DNA from: Dugong dugon
Taxonomy: Eukaryota > Chordata > Mammalia > Sirenia > Dugongidae
Direction of reading: 5' to 3'
Assembly: GCA_030035585.1 (NCBI GenBank)
Contig: CM057460.1
Location: 220,431,711-220,495,710, forward strand
DNA length: 64,000 nt
Shown: positions 31,833 through 42,013 of the stretch, one piece after another
Position numbering within the stretch: the stretch's first letter is position 1
Layout: every line of letters starts with the position of its first letter
Position numbers and translations under genes: made by a program
Notes under the pieces: model-generated
Told to the model about the DNA's origin: nothing
What the model saw: only the letters and a program-made list of their open reading frames with translations
Databases searched by the model: none

Positions 31833-32039
31833 AGGAGTCCCTGGGTGGCCCAAATGGTTAAGAACTGAGCTACTAACCGAAACGTTGATGGCGGGAACTC
31901 AGCCAGAGTTGCCTCGGAAGAAAAGCCTGAAAATCTGCAGATCACAGCCATTGAAAACGCTACGGAGCAGTTCTACTCTGACACACATTGGGTTGACATG
32001 AGTTGGAACTGACTCATCAGCAAGTGGTTTTTTGGTTTA
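31833..32039 (+). repeat. AfroSINE type B, full length
   Basis: 'aggagtccctgggtggccca', 'aactgagctactaaccgaaa', 'gacatgagttggaactgact'. Target duplication TTAATATATA (31823-31832) and TTAATCTATA (32040-32049), one mismatch. Confidence 0.85.
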
Positions 32040-32049
32040 TTAATCTATA

Positions 32050-32518
32050 ATCAGTTACAGCACCAAAGGGAGAGGTGGGGAGGAGAAGAACGTCAGTACA
32101 CTGCTTGGAAGTGGATTTATGCAGTCACGGGTGAGGAAGGACTCGGATATTGATTCAGGAGGGCAGGACACTGTGCCTGGAAGACAGGACTTTGATCACA
32201 GTGCAGCTCAGCAATGTGGTGGAGAGACCACTTCTCACAGAGGAACATAGGTAGCACAGCAGCACCATGCCCTCCCTGGCTTCCTGCCACCACAGCCATC
32301 AGAGCTGCCAGCCTGTTATCGAGTGTGATGGCAGACAGGAGACATGTTGGCAGGGCTCAGTGACAAACATCTCACCCTGGCTGAGAAATTCAACCTCATT
32401 ATTCAAAGTCAGTTTCCGTAAGCAGACGAAAAGAGCTCTGGGTCTGAATAATTGGACAGAACGAACAATCCCCTGCCCACAACAGAAAAAAGACCTAGTG
32501 GATAGATTTCCATCACCA
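32050..32518. other. No recognised feature
   Basis: Unassigned. A 120-codon frame begins here (32267) and runs into the AfroSINE and L1, so it is not a gene. Confidence 0.45.
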
Positions 32519-32604
32519 GCTGTAAAACCCATCCAGCAGCACCACAGAAGAAAGTCCTGGAGATCTGCTTCCATAAAGATTACAGACAAGAAACCCCTAT
32601 GGAG
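32519..32604 (+). repeat. AfroSINE type C, left half (split by L1)
   Basis: 'accacagaagaaagtcctgg', 'gatctgcttccataaagatt', then 'aagaaacccctatggag', which is repeated at the far side of the L1. Confidence 0.85.
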
Positions 32605-33547
32605 GACCATGGTCTTGGGGAACATCTAGCTCAACTGGCATGACACAGCTTATAAAGACAATGCTCTACATTCTACCTTGGTGAGTAGTGTCTGGGGTCT
32701 TAAAAGCCTGCGAGCGGCCATCTAAGATACTCCACTGGTCTCATCCCTTCGGGAACAAGGGAGAACGAAGAGAATAGGATACAAGGAAAAGATTAGTCCA
32801 AAGGACCAATTGTCCACAGCTACCAAGGCCTCCACTGGACTAAGTCCAGTACAGCTAGATGGTGCCCGGCTACCACCACTGACTGCTCTGGCCAGGATCA
32901 CAACAGAGGGTTCTGGACAGAGCTGGAGAAGGATGTAGAACATAATTCTAACTCACAAAAAAAAAGACCAGACTTGCTGGCCTAAAGGAGACTGGAGAAA
33001 CTCCGAGAGTTTGGCCCCCAGACACACTTTTAGCTCAGTGGTGAAGTCATCTCCGAGGTTCACTGTTCAGCCTGGGAGTGGACAGTCCTGTCAAACCAAA
33101 TGAGGCTAACGAGGTACAGGAGTCCAGTGACAAGGGCCAGAAGGCAGAAGTGGACAAGGAAGCTGGTGATAGGGAACCCAAGGTAAGGATATTGTTGATA
33201 TGTTGTGAGATTGTTAACCATTGTCATAGGGCAACATTTGTAGTAACTGTTAAATGAGAAACTATTTTGTTCTGTAAGCCTTCATCGTAAGTGAGAATAG
33301 CAGCACAACTGGAAGAGCATAGTCAATGTCACTGAACTGTGCATGTAGAAATTTTTGAAACGGTGTATCTTTGGCTATGTGTATTTTCACCAAAAAAAAA
33401 AGGTTTAAGAAGTTAGAAGGTTGATATGTTGTGGGGTTGTTAACCAATGTCATAAAACAATATGTGTACAACTGTTTCATTAGAAACTATTTGTTTTGTA
33501 AGCCTTCACCTGAAGTACAATAAAATAAATAAATAAATTAAAAAAAA
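32605..33547 (+). mobile_element. L1 3' UTR, 5'-truncated, inserted in an AfroSINE
   Basis: 943 bp homologous to 48150-48850 ('gaccatggtcttggggaaca', 'tggggtcttaaaagcctgcg', 'gaccagacttgctggcctaa'). The 17-bp target duplication AAGAAACCCCTATGGAG is perfect (32588-32604, 33548-33564), and an A-rich tail precedes the right copy. The end is a mosaic: this UTR's end, then the tail type seen at 31640-31720, then A10, then this UTR's end again. Confidence 0.9.
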
Positions 33548-33635
33548 AAGAAACCCCTATGGAGCAGTTCTACTCCGTAGCACATGGGGTCACCAAGAGT
33601 AGGAATTGACTCGACAGCAACAAGTTTGATTTTTT
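33548..33635 (+). repeat. AfroSINE type C, right half (split by L1)
   Basis: 'ggagcagttctactccgtag', 'aggaattgactcgacagcaa' complete the SINE interrupted at 32604. Confidence 0.85.
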
Positions 33636-33770
33636 TTTTATAACTGTAAAACATTCTGACTTTCTAAAGGACAACATTGATTATCCCTTTGTGATGGTTA
33701 ATGTTACTTGTCAACTGGGCTAGGCTATGATTCTCAGTGGTTTGGCCAGATACTGGATGGGTTGCTGTAA

Positions 33771-33985
33771 ACCAAAAAAACCAAACCCTTTGCCATCGAG
33801 TTGATGCCTACTCATAACAACCTTACAGGACAGAGTAGAACTGTTCCATAGGGTTTTCAAGGCTGTAAATCTTTACAGAAGCAGACCTCCACATCTTTCT
33901 TCTGTGGAGCGGCTGGTGGGTTCCAACTGCCAACCTTTTAGTTAACAGCCAAATGCTTAACCACTGCGTTACCCGGGCTCCTTCT
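33771..33985 (-). repeat. AfroSINE type C, nested in LTR
   Basis: 'ccatcgagttgatgcctact', 'ggctgtaaatctttacagaa', 'aaccactgcgttacccgggc'. Perfect 11-bp target duplication GGTTGCTGTAA (33760-33770, 33986-33996). Confidence 0.9.
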
Positions 33986-33989
33986 GGTT

Positions 33990-34048
33990 GCTGTAATGTA
34001 TTGTACTGTAATGTAATGTGAGCTAATGTAATGCAATGCAATGTACTA
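33990..34048. repeat. Degenerate (TAATG)n repeat
   Basis: 'gtaatgtattgtactgtaat' and following text repeat a five-base AATGT-like unit about ten times. Confidence 0.8.
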
Positions 34049-34305
34049 TAACCACCTTCCATGAGGTGATCTGCTGTGATCAACCAATCAGTAGAAAGAG
34101 GAGTTTCCCTGGGAGTGTTGTCTGCCTTCAGAATATAAATGGATGTTCTGGCAGAGCTCTCTCTTGCTCTCTAGGCCCTTTTTGTCGCCTGATCTCCAGA
34201 TCTTGGGAATTAAGCCTGCAGAAGTCTCTGGTCTGCTGTCTGACCTATGGATTTGGGACTTACCAGTCCCCACAATTGTGTGAGCCATTTCCTTGAAGAA
34301 AATCT

Positions 34306-34325
34306 CTCTCTCTCTCTATGTATAC

Positions 34326-34364
<39 letters not shown>

Positions 34365-34391
34365 TACATACACACACATATATATCTATAT
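34306..34391. repeat. Compound (TC)n-(TA)n-(CA)n microsatellite
   Basis: A short CT run, then TA units, then CA units and a final TA section. A type A AfroSINE sits in this tract and TA units resume after it (34558-34577). Confidence 0.9.
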
Positions 34392-34557
34392 ATGGAAACC
34401 CTGGTGGCATAGTGGTTAAGAGCTACAGCTGCTAACCAAAAGGTCGGCCATTCGAATCCACCAGGAGCTCCTTGGAAACCGTATGGGCCGTTCTACTCTG
34501 TCCTATAAGGGTCTCTATGAGTCAGAATCAACTCAACGGCAATGGGTTTGGTTTTTT
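34392..34557 (+). repeat. AfroSINE type A, nested in LTR microsatellite
   Basis: 'ggaaaccctggtggcatagt', 'gctgctaaccaaaaggtcgg', 'aatcaactcaacggcaatgg'. TA-rich sequence on both sides hides the exact target duplication. Confidence 0.9.
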
Positions 34558-34769
34558 AATATATATATATATATAATTGGTTTTGTTCCTCTAGAGAACC
34601 CAACTAAGACACCCTTTCTCAAAAATGTCATGACAAAGAAGTTTATCATTTCAAGATGACTTCATATTCAATATTCAGAAGATAAAATATATTTCCTTTG
34701 CACGTGGAGTTATTAACTAAATCCACACTATTTTTTTCTCCTCTAAAAATACTGTGTATTTCTAAGCAT

Positions 34770-34968
34770 TGCCTTAGCCTGGGGTTTGAGGATAAGGTAT
34801 TTGGTATTCAAGAGGGAAATTAGCTAATTCTACCTTTTAATTTTTTTTTTTGGTGACACATAGATTATAGAGGAATTCAATACTATGCAAATGTGGCCAT
34901 AAAACTCTAATACTTCATAATCCTTTTTTAAAACCTCCATAATGTTAATGCCACACAGTGGTGAGAAA
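34770..34968. repeat. Unclassified direct repeat, copy 1
   Basis: About 190 bp ('tattcaagagggaaattagc', T-run, 'acacatagattatagaggaa', 'ctctaatacttcataatcct', 'gccacacagtggtgagaaaa') repeated at 36656-36836 with roughly 80% identity by eye. I do not recognise the family. Confidence 0.75.
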
Positions 34969-34984
34969 ATTATTACATTTTTGA

Positions 34985-35570
34985 ATAATTTTTTCTGACT
35001 GCAAATTAACAGAAGCTTGATGTAGAAAATTTGGAAAATGCAGAAAAGTGTTAACAAGTACAAAAATATGCTATGCATAATTTCAACCCAGAGAGAGAGG
35101 CAACCATTTTTAACACCAGTATTGCCTTCTCTTCTTTTTCATAAGCTTTTCTTTACATTGGCAAGATTACAGTGCATATACTTCTCAAATCATCTTTTTT
35201 TTTTTTTTTAACAATTTAGGTATATCATGTGATTTTTCCTTTATGTTAAGAAAGCTTTTTAAAACAGATCATTTAAAATTACTATAATGTTTAAGTAGGT
35301 GGATGTACCATAATTCACGTATGCATTCACTTACAATCTTATTTTTTATTATTATAAAGTGCTATGGTGACTCTATTGACATAAATCTTTTTCTACACAT
35401 TTTATTTCGTTGGTACAGACAGCTAAGGATATCAGTGGGTCAAAAGCGATGAACACTTTTAAGGCTTTTAATTTATATATAAGGCCACATTGCTCTGTAG
35501 GAAATTTTCCACCAAATGGTATTTCAGAATGTCCATGTTCTCACATTTCTGCCAATATTCCATATTAATC
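34985..35570 (-). repeat. Old L1M-like fragment
   Basis: Plus-strand 'ttgatgtagaaaatttggaa', 'cacccagagagagaggcaac'-like text, 'gtgggtcaaaagcgatgaac' and 'ggccacattgctctgtagga' match old L1 3' sequence read backwards. Limits approximate. Confidence 0.5.
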
Positions 35571-36339
35571 AATTTTTTCCCTACATGTTTCTTACTAAAG
35601 CCAGTGCTCAAGAAATTGTAAAATTAAGTGAATTTCTTTTTAGATAATATTCTACTTCAGAAACAACATATCTTCTGTAAATTAACACTAATGCCAATAT
35701 GTTGAAATCTGCCATATGCTTTATTACATTATATATATATATATATAAATTAATATTTTCCAAATATGCTCGATGGAGTTCAGGCACAGATTTTCTTTTC
35801 ATCCATAAAAGATATTGAATAGTTCTGGGAAAATAGCCTTACATATCTATGGAAGAAAAACTTCTGGAAAATTGATACTATTAATGCACCACAAACTCTA
35901 AGTCATGCGTAGAACGGAGACATAGAACTGGACTCACTGGAGTCTAAAGGGTTAATGTCTAAACGTTTTCTAACTAACAGCTGTAAACCGTTTATAAAGT
36001 TCTGTGAGTTTAGATGTCATCATTTGTGTGTCTGTGGAACTGTGCTACGGTTGGTTGAGCAACATTAATTTGCATGTCAGCATTTCTTCCTTTTCTCCCT
36101 CCCTTTGTTCACTGTGGGAGGAAGGAGAAGGCTGGGATTTGCAGAAACAGAAGTCAGAAGGACATGACCACCAGCACATACACAGTCAAGAACGACTTGA
36201 TGTTTGTATGTGGCCAGCCACTTTCTTTCTCTATGAACTATTTCCAAACATAGCAAACTAAAAAAGCAGAAGAGTTTTGTTCAAAATGAACATACATGTT
36301 GAATTTAATAAACAAAACGTGAAAGATGCTGAATTGAGT
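35571..36339. other. Unassigned with a short (TA)n run
   Basis: (TA)8 near 35731-35746. The rest is unassigned. The 85-codon frame at 36004-36261 has no recognisable domain. Confidence 0.45.
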
Positions 36340-36500
36340 GCATAAGGAATTGCACCTACTCCTCACTTATCAACTGTCAAGTTATCCGACATTTCGCATT
36401 TACGACAATAGTAAAAAATCTACTATTGGACTATTTTGTGCATTAAGGACGTACGTCTGGCAGTAACGAACGCCAAGATGTGAGGCAAGAGGAATGCCAG
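36340..36500 (+). repeat. Tigger-like DNA transposon fragment
   Basis: 'ctcctcacttatcaactgtc', 'agttatccgacatttcgcat' and 'tttacgacaatagtaaaaaa' are typical of the terminal part of a Tigger-family element. The sequence after the LTR fragment (36626-36660) may be its other part. Confidence 0.55.
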
Positions 36501-36501
36501 C

Positions 36502-36625
36502 TGTGATGGTTAAGGTTATGTATCAACTTGGCTGGGCCATGATTCTCAGTGGTTTGGCAGTTAGGTGATGATGTAGTCATCCTCCAATTTGTGATCTGAT
36601 GTGCTCATCCTCCGTTTTTGCATAA
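36502..36625 (+). repeat. LTR fragment of the second family
   Basis: 'tgtgatggttaaggttatgt' and 'gggccatgattctcagtggt' match the start of the LTR at 33690 and the inverted end of that at 17481-18085. Confidence 0.75.
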
Positions 36626-36655
36626 CACCAAATTTTGCATAATGACTTGGTCTTT

Positions 36656-36836
36656 GGAACCTAGTCTGGGTTCTGAGGTTAAAGCATTTGTTATTCAAGA
36701 GGGAATTTCTACCTTTTAATTTTTTTTTTTTTGGTCCCACATAGATTATAAAGGCATTTGATGTTATGATAAACTCTAATACTTCATAATACTTTTTAAA
36801 AACCTACATACTGTTAGTGCCACATAGTGGTGAGAA
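36656..36836. repeat. Unclassified direct repeat, copy 2
   Basis: Second copy of the repeat at 34770-34968: 'tattcaagagggaatttcta', T-run, 'ccacatagattataaaggca', 'gccacatagtggtgagaaag'. Confidence 0.75.
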
Positions 36837-37109
36837 AGTACTGGAATTGCTATATGAGTTACAGGAGACTTCCCCTATGAGAGTTTGCTACTGTTGAAAG
36901 GTGACAAAGGAAACAGGAGGAGGACCCGCTTTGTTCCCTCACACACGCAAATTATAAGGGGTGTTTGTGCACATGGCAAAAGCTGGAGGCAATGGAGCAT
37001 CTTCACTAACAAGCCTACTCTACCATCCAATCAAAAGATGACACAGTTTTTAAAATTTTATCTTGTTCACATTCAGATCTGTGTTCACTGGACCATGTAA
37101 CTGGACAAG

Positions 37110-37250
37110 TCTACTTTATTTACATTATGTCCATTTCACAGATGATGAAACTGAGGCTCAGAGATATAAAGACACATGCTACAAGTCACATCCCTGGTGA
37201 GAAGCAAAGTCAGGATTTAAATTCATTTTGGTCTGACTCTAATACTTTTG
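37110..37250 (-). repeat. MIR SINE
   Basis: 'tccatttcacagatgatgaa', 'actgaggctcagagatataa', 'caggatttaaattcattttg' match the complement of MIR. Confidence 0.65.
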
Positions 37251-37431
37251 TTAATTATTACGCAAGAGTTATATAGTCTCATTAGCATGACATGAATAAT
37301 TGATAGGTCCCTCCTTGGACTACCTGCCCCACCCAGGCCACCACCACCCTATCTAGTCTGCAGAGAACACTGAGATTGACAGAACTTGTTGAATTACATA
37401 CATTTGAGACTGGTGTCACCTGAAAAATGTA
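37251..37431. other. No recognised feature
   Basis: Unassigned. Confidence 0.4.
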
Positions 37432-38075
37432 GAGTCGATCCTCATTATTCGTGGATTACGTATTTGTGAGTTCACCTACTCACTAAAATGTATTTGTAAC
37501 CCCCAAACCAATACTTGCTGCTCTTTCGTGGTTATTCAGAAACAAAAATAGGATGGTGAAAAACCTGAGTTGCCCAACATGCACCTTCCCAGCTGAAGCT
37601 GAATCAGGCAATGCTCTGCCATCTTGTTTTAGCTCTCATACTATAAACAAGTGCCGTTTCCATGGTCTATTTGGTGCTACATTTTTCACATTTTTCTGCT
37701 TTTTGTTGGTGATTTTGCTATTTAAAATGGCTCCCAAGCATAGTGCTGAAGTAATGTCTAGCTTTCCTAAGCACAAGAAGACTGCGATGTGCCTTAGGGA
37801 ACAAATACGTGTGTTAGATAAGCTTCATTCAGGCATGAGTTATAGTGCTGTTTGCCATGAGTTCACTGTTAACAAATCAACAATATATATTAAATAAGGC
37901 ATCTTTAAAGAGAGACACATGCAAAACAAGTTTATACATTGATAGTTTGAAGAAAATGTGATCAGAGGCTCACAAGAATCTAATCCTATATTTCCACTAG
38001 GAGAAAATGGCTCAGTACTTCACTAACTCAGTGTCTGCAGTGCTTTGTAGAACCATGAATAATGATAATTGACTG
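37432..38075 (+). mobile_element. Tigger1-like TcMar transposon, internally deleted
   Basis: 644 bp with terminal inverted repeats ('gagtcgatcctcattattcg' left; right complemented 'cagtcaattatcattattca') and TA at both sides (37430-37431, 38076-38077). It keeps the 5' part with the start of the transposase gene, then loses most of the catalytic region. Confidence 0.85.
37727..37897 (+). pseudogene. Tigger transposase N-terminus, truncated
   Basis: 57 codons from an ATG. The protein starts M-A-P-K-H-S and has a CENP-B-type helix-turn-helix pattern: K-T-A-M-C-L-R-E-Q-I-R-V-L-D near residues 18-31, then S-Y-S-A-V around 39-43 and N-K-S-T-I near 50-54. The frame ends at a stop before the DDE domain. 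A 58-codon upstream extension is open but belongs to the element's 5' UTR. Confidence 0.85.
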
Positions 38076-38090
38076 TATATATAAAATTAC

Positions 38091-38266
38091 AGGGTTACCG
38101 AAAGGTTGGCAGTTCGAACCCACCCAGCAGCTCTGCAGAAGAAAGATCTGACGATCTGTTCGCATAAATATTACAACCAAGAAAACCCTATGGGGAAGTT
38201 CTACTCTGTAACACATGGGGTGGGGTCACCATGAGGTGGGGGCCAACTCAACAACAGCTGACAACA
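38091..38266 (+). repeat. AfroSINE type C, 5'-truncated
   Basis: 'ttaccgaaaggttggcagtt', 'cacccagcagctctgcagaa', 'gaaaaccctatggggaagtt', tail 'caactcaacaacagctgaca'. It lies exactly between the Tigger and hAT elements. Confidence 0.8.
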
Positions 38267-38505
38267 TTCTATCTCAGTATTTCTCAAATGTGGACTGCAG
38301 ATATTTTCCGGTCCCCAAGAATTTTTCAGGAATTTGTAAAGTCAAAGTTATTTTCATAATAGTACTGAGAAATTATTTACCTTTTTAAATCTATGGCTCA
38401 AAAGGAATAGGAGGCAAAACTGCTGGAGCCTTCTTCTGAATCCAGGCAGTGAGACCAACTGCACTAATCATCACTGGGTTCTTCACAGTCACACACTCAC
38501 AGCAA

Positions 38506-38703
38506 AAACCAACCAACCAACCAATCAGCCAACTACCCGACCAACCAACCAACCAACCAACCAACCAACCACTCAACCAACCAACCAACTACCCAACCAA
38601 CTGACCAACCAACCAACGACAAACCAACCAACCAACCAACTGACCAACCAACCAACCAACCAACCAACCAACCAGACTACCAGACAACCAATCAACAAAC
38701 AAA
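38506..38703. repeat. (CCAA)n microsatellite
   Basis: About 45 degenerate CCAA units over 200 bp, with ACTA/CTGA interruptions. It lies inside the hAT element; the glycine- and tryptophan-rich antisense frame is a by-product. Confidence 0.95.
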
Positions 38704-38899
38704 CCTGCCAGTTTCACTTACGAATGTCCCTGATAAAGCAGTAAAAACTTTTCATTTTACTCAATCTTGGCCCTGGAGGACATGTCTTTCTAATATTTTG
38801 TGTGGCAGAATAGTAAGTGCACATAAATCACTGACATGGTGGCTGCTCAAGGAAAAGCACCAATGTGACTGAGTTGTGAGCTCATCACCTGTCTGTCTC

Positions 38900-39580
38900 A
38901 TGGAGCACTACTTTTACTTGAAAGGTATACTCACAGACAAACTATACTTATTTAGGCTTGGGTGTTTGACAAACATTTTCTCAAAATGAATCAAGTGAGC
39001 CCGTCACTTCAAGGAAAACAGCTGACAGTATTTGTGGCCAATGATAAAATTTGAGGTTTCAAGCCAAAATTAGATTTTGGAAAATGTGTATTCACCACTA
39101 TGACCATGACACACTTTTTCAGTGGTTAGACTTCTTGGATGAGATTGGTGCTGATATTAACAAACACGATTTTTAAAATTTTATATATGATATGTCAACG
39201 TGTGGAACTTCCATATAACTAAGTGAATCAATATTTTTCCAAAAATGAATCATGTTAAAAAAATCATGCATGTGTAAAAGATCAATTGAACGTGCAAGAT
39301 AAAGTGACAGATTGTAATGTAACAGAGTGCATTGTGTGTTGGAACTAAACTTTAAAAACTACCACTCATCCAGATTTGATGTAGGGTCAAAAAGGAATAT
39401 CTACACAAGTCCGCAACTATCTGAAAAGGCTATTACTCCTCCTTTCTAACTACATGTCAGTGTGCAGCTGTATTTTCTTCATAGACTTCAACCAAAACAA
39501 CGTATCACAAGAGATTAATGCAGTAACAGATATATTAAGCCAGATGTGAAACAGATTTTCAACATATAAAATAATACCAC
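38900..39580 (+). pseudogene. hAT-Charlie transposase remnant
   Basis: Short frame pieces resemble a Charlie transposase, including 'cacttcaaggaaaacagctg' (39006 on) and the C-terminal dimerisation region 'tcttcatagacttcaaccaa' (39476 on) with 'agattaatgcagtaacagat'. Stops and indels interrupt all of it. Assigned from general familiarity with the family and not from an alignment. Confidence 0.5.
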
Positions 39581-39765
39581 TTTTCCCACTACATACGTTT
39601 GGTTTTGAAAATATATTTTCCATTAAAAGTGTTATTTATGATAACATGTAATGGATTTATTATTGTTATTTTAAATATATTTTTTAAAAATTTCTTTCTT
39701 TTAATTCCTAGTACAGTAAAGATTGATAGATGTAATCTACACATCAATAACTTTTAAGAGTGCAA

Positions 39766-39960
39766 AGGAGTCCCTGGTTAGGGCAAATGGTTAATGCACT
39801 TGGCTACTAACTGAAAAGTTGGCAGACTGAATCTACCTAGAGTCACCTAGGAAGAAATTCCTGGTGATCTACTTCCAAAAGATCACAGCTATTGAAAACT
39901 CTACTCTGAAACACATTGGATCACTATGAGTTGGAATTGACTCAATGACAACTGGTTTTA
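39766..39960 (+). repeat. AfroSINE type B, nested in hAT
   Basis: 'aggagtccctggttagggca', 'gaagaaattcctggtgatct', 'tatgagttggaattgactca'. Confidence 0.85.
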
Positions 39961-39981
39961 TTTTTCTTTTAAAGCGGTCCT

Positions 39982-40148
39982 GAGCCCTGGTGGCACAGTG
40001 GTTAAGTGCTACAGCTGCTAACCAAAAGGTCAGCAGTTCAAATCCACCAGCCGCTCCTTGGAAACCCTATGGGGCAGTTCTACTCTGTCCTATAAGGTCA
40101 CTACAAGTTGGAATAGACTTGACAGCAACAGGTTCGGTTTGGTTTTGG
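39982..40148 (+). repeat. AfroSINE type A, nested in hAT
   Basis: 'tgagccctggtggcacagtg', 'gctgctaaccaaaaggtcag', 'aatagacttgacagcaacag'. Only about 20 bp from the preceding SINE. Confidence 0.9.
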
Positions 40149-40181
40149 TAACCAAAACGTTTGAGAAGTACCATTCTATAT

Positions 40182-40761
40182 CATCGAGAAGGTTTAAAAG
40201 TTCAAAATCCACTTCAATGTACATTAAAGGCTTAAAGTCTGATGGATATTTCTCAGAACTAGGGCCAAACGTCCATGTAAACTTTAATCCCTGCGAATGT
40301 TCTTTGCTCAAGATTCTTTTACCATCACCACTCCTTCGCCCCAGCAGACTCCACTAGCTGTTATCAGCTACGATGTAGTCTTTCCTATTCATGTCAGCTT
40401 CCACCTCTCTGGATGGGTCTCTAAATCTTCCCCTCCTGAAGCTAGCAGTCTTGATCCTGACATAGGAGGCAGGAGGGGAAGGGTAATGCCAGCGCCTTGC
40501 TGAAAACCCAGGGCTGCACTGCCCAGTGCTCCAGGGAACCTATAGCCTGTCTGGCACTTGGGCTTGAGAGCTGCCATTCAAGTCATCACCCAGCTACACC
40601 TAACACGCCACCACTGCCATGTGTCATACACATACCACATTTCCTTCCAGCTGCTTTCGACCTGCTGGAAATGCTACTTCCAGCTCTCAGAAACTTTCCA
40701 AACTTTCTTGCCTCATGACACGTGGCCTTCATGAACACAAGTAAAATCGCTCAAATAAGCA
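40182..40761. other. No recognised feature
   Basis: Unassigned sequence of mixed composition. A 99-codon frame (40058-40357) begins within the SINE and is spurious. Confidence 0.45.
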
Positions 40762-40766
40762 GGCAG

Positions 40767-41214
40767 AGTCTTGGTCTCCTAGGGCTCCCATAACAAAATA
40801 CCACAAAGTGGGTGGCTTTAAAGAACAGAAATTCACAGTGTCACAGTTCTGGAGGCTGGGAGTCTGAATTCAGCATGTCAGCAGTGCCATGCTCTCTCAA
40901 TGTCAATTCTAGGGGAAGATCCTTCCTTGTCTCTCTTAGCTTCCGGTGACCAGGAGCGTTTCTTTGTGTTCCTTGGCTTACAGACAGTTCTTCACACCGT
41001 ACTATTTGTGACTCTGTCTCCATGTCTGTTTTTCCCTCTTGTAAGACACCACTCAAAAGGGATTAGGATTCACCCTACTCCAGTACGAATTAAAATATCT
41101 TCAAAAAAAACCTTATTTACACAAACAAGATCACATTCACAGGTATAAGATTAAGGTTAAGACTTCAACATATCTTTTGGGGCTTTTTAGGGGGACACGA
41201 TTCAACTCATAACT
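40767..41214 (-). mobile_element. MaLR solo LTR (MST/MLT1-like), older subtype
   Basis: 'tctggaggctgggagtctga', 'gatccttccttgtctctctt', 'gggggacacgattcaactca' match the complement of an old MaLR LTR. Perfect 5-bp target duplication GGCAG (40762-40766, 41215-41219) fixes the ends at 448 bp. Confidence 0.85.
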
Positions 41215-41219
41215 GGCAG

Positions 41220-41464
41220 CCATTCTCAGAACCAGAGAATACTTTTACACATTCTCAACCAAAAACTGAATTACCTATATTGTACTATGTCACGCTTACA
41301 TGTTATAACTGAAAACACATGTACACAGACACTTCTGTCTAAATGGATTTTTTCCTATCTTTTAAGCAGTCAAGAGGGATTGTTAACATGACCTAACGAA
41401 ATGCCTAGGCAGCTTCTTAATGTGAAACTTTGGAAAGTTACAACACTAGTAAAGGGTTACTCTC
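41220..41464. other. No recognised feature
   Basis: Unassigned sequence between two solo LTRs. Confidence 0.45.
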
Positions 41465-42008
41465 TGTTATGGATTCAATTGTGTCCCCCTCAAAATATGT
41501 GTTGGAATTCTACCCCCAGTACTTGTGCATATAATCTTGTTTGGAAATAGGGTTTTCTTTGTTATGGTAACTATTTACAATATACCTGAGTAGGGTGGGT
41601 TCTAAGTCATATTACTTCTAATTTATAAAAAGAACAAATTAGACACAGCGACATGCGCACAGGGGAAGGCAGATGCCAAGTGAAGATCACCAGGGAACCC
41701 CCAGGGCTACTCACAATGAAGGAGTCCAGACAGCCGTGACTCTGATTTGGACTTTTAGCCTCCAGAACTGTGAGAAAATAACATTTCTATTCTTTAAAGC
41801 CCCCCACTTGTGGTATTGTGGAGCTCTGGTGGTACAGTGGTTTAAGCGTTCGACTGGTAACCAAAAGGTCGGCTGTTCAAATCCAACAGCCGCTCCTTGG
41901 AAACTCCATGGGGCGGTTCAACTTTGTTCTATAGGGTTGCTAAGAGTCAGAATCAACTCGACAGCAACGGGTCTGCTATTGCATTACTGCAGCACTCAGA
42001 GACTGAGA
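41465..42008 (+). mobile_element. MaLR-like solo LTR with a nested SINE
   Basis: Starts 'tgttatggattcaattgtgt', has 'ggaaatagggttttctttgt' and 'cctccagaactgtgagaaaa'. Perfect 5-bp target duplication CTCTC (41460-41464, 42009-42013). Without the SINE it is about 385 bp. Confidence 0.85.
41819..41976 (+). repeat. AfroSINE type A, nested in LTR
   Basis: 'ggagctctggtggtacagtg', 'tggtaaccaaaaggtcggct', 'atcaactcgacagcaacggg'. It interrupts the LTR near its 3' end. Confidence 0.9.
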
Positions 42009-42013
42009 CTCTC

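Larger units (their letters stand above)
33690..34611 (+). mobile_element. Solo LTR of the second family, with two nested SINEs
   Basis: Starts 'tgtgatggttaatgttactt' and ends 'gagaacccaactaagaca'. Perfect 5-bp target duplication CCCTT (33685-33689, 34612-34616). Without its SINEs and microsatellite it is about 500 bp. On the opposite strand it corresponds to 17481-18085. Confidence 0.85.
38275..40173 (+). mobile_element. hAT-Charlie transposon, decayed, with nested repeats
   Basis: The ends are inverted repeats ('cagtatttctcaaa' left, complemented 'tggtacttctcaaa' right). An 8-bp target duplication with one mismatch (TTCTATCT 38267-38274, TTCTATAT 40174-40181) is typical of hAT. The interior keeps the outline of a ZBED/GTF2IRD2-related Charlie transposase but with many breaks. 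A (CCAA)n expansion and two AfroSINEs are nested in it. Confidence 0.75.

Noticed and set aside
38391-38588. Antisense frame rich in Gly, Trp and Val
   Set aside because: Translation of the (CCAA)n microsatellite.
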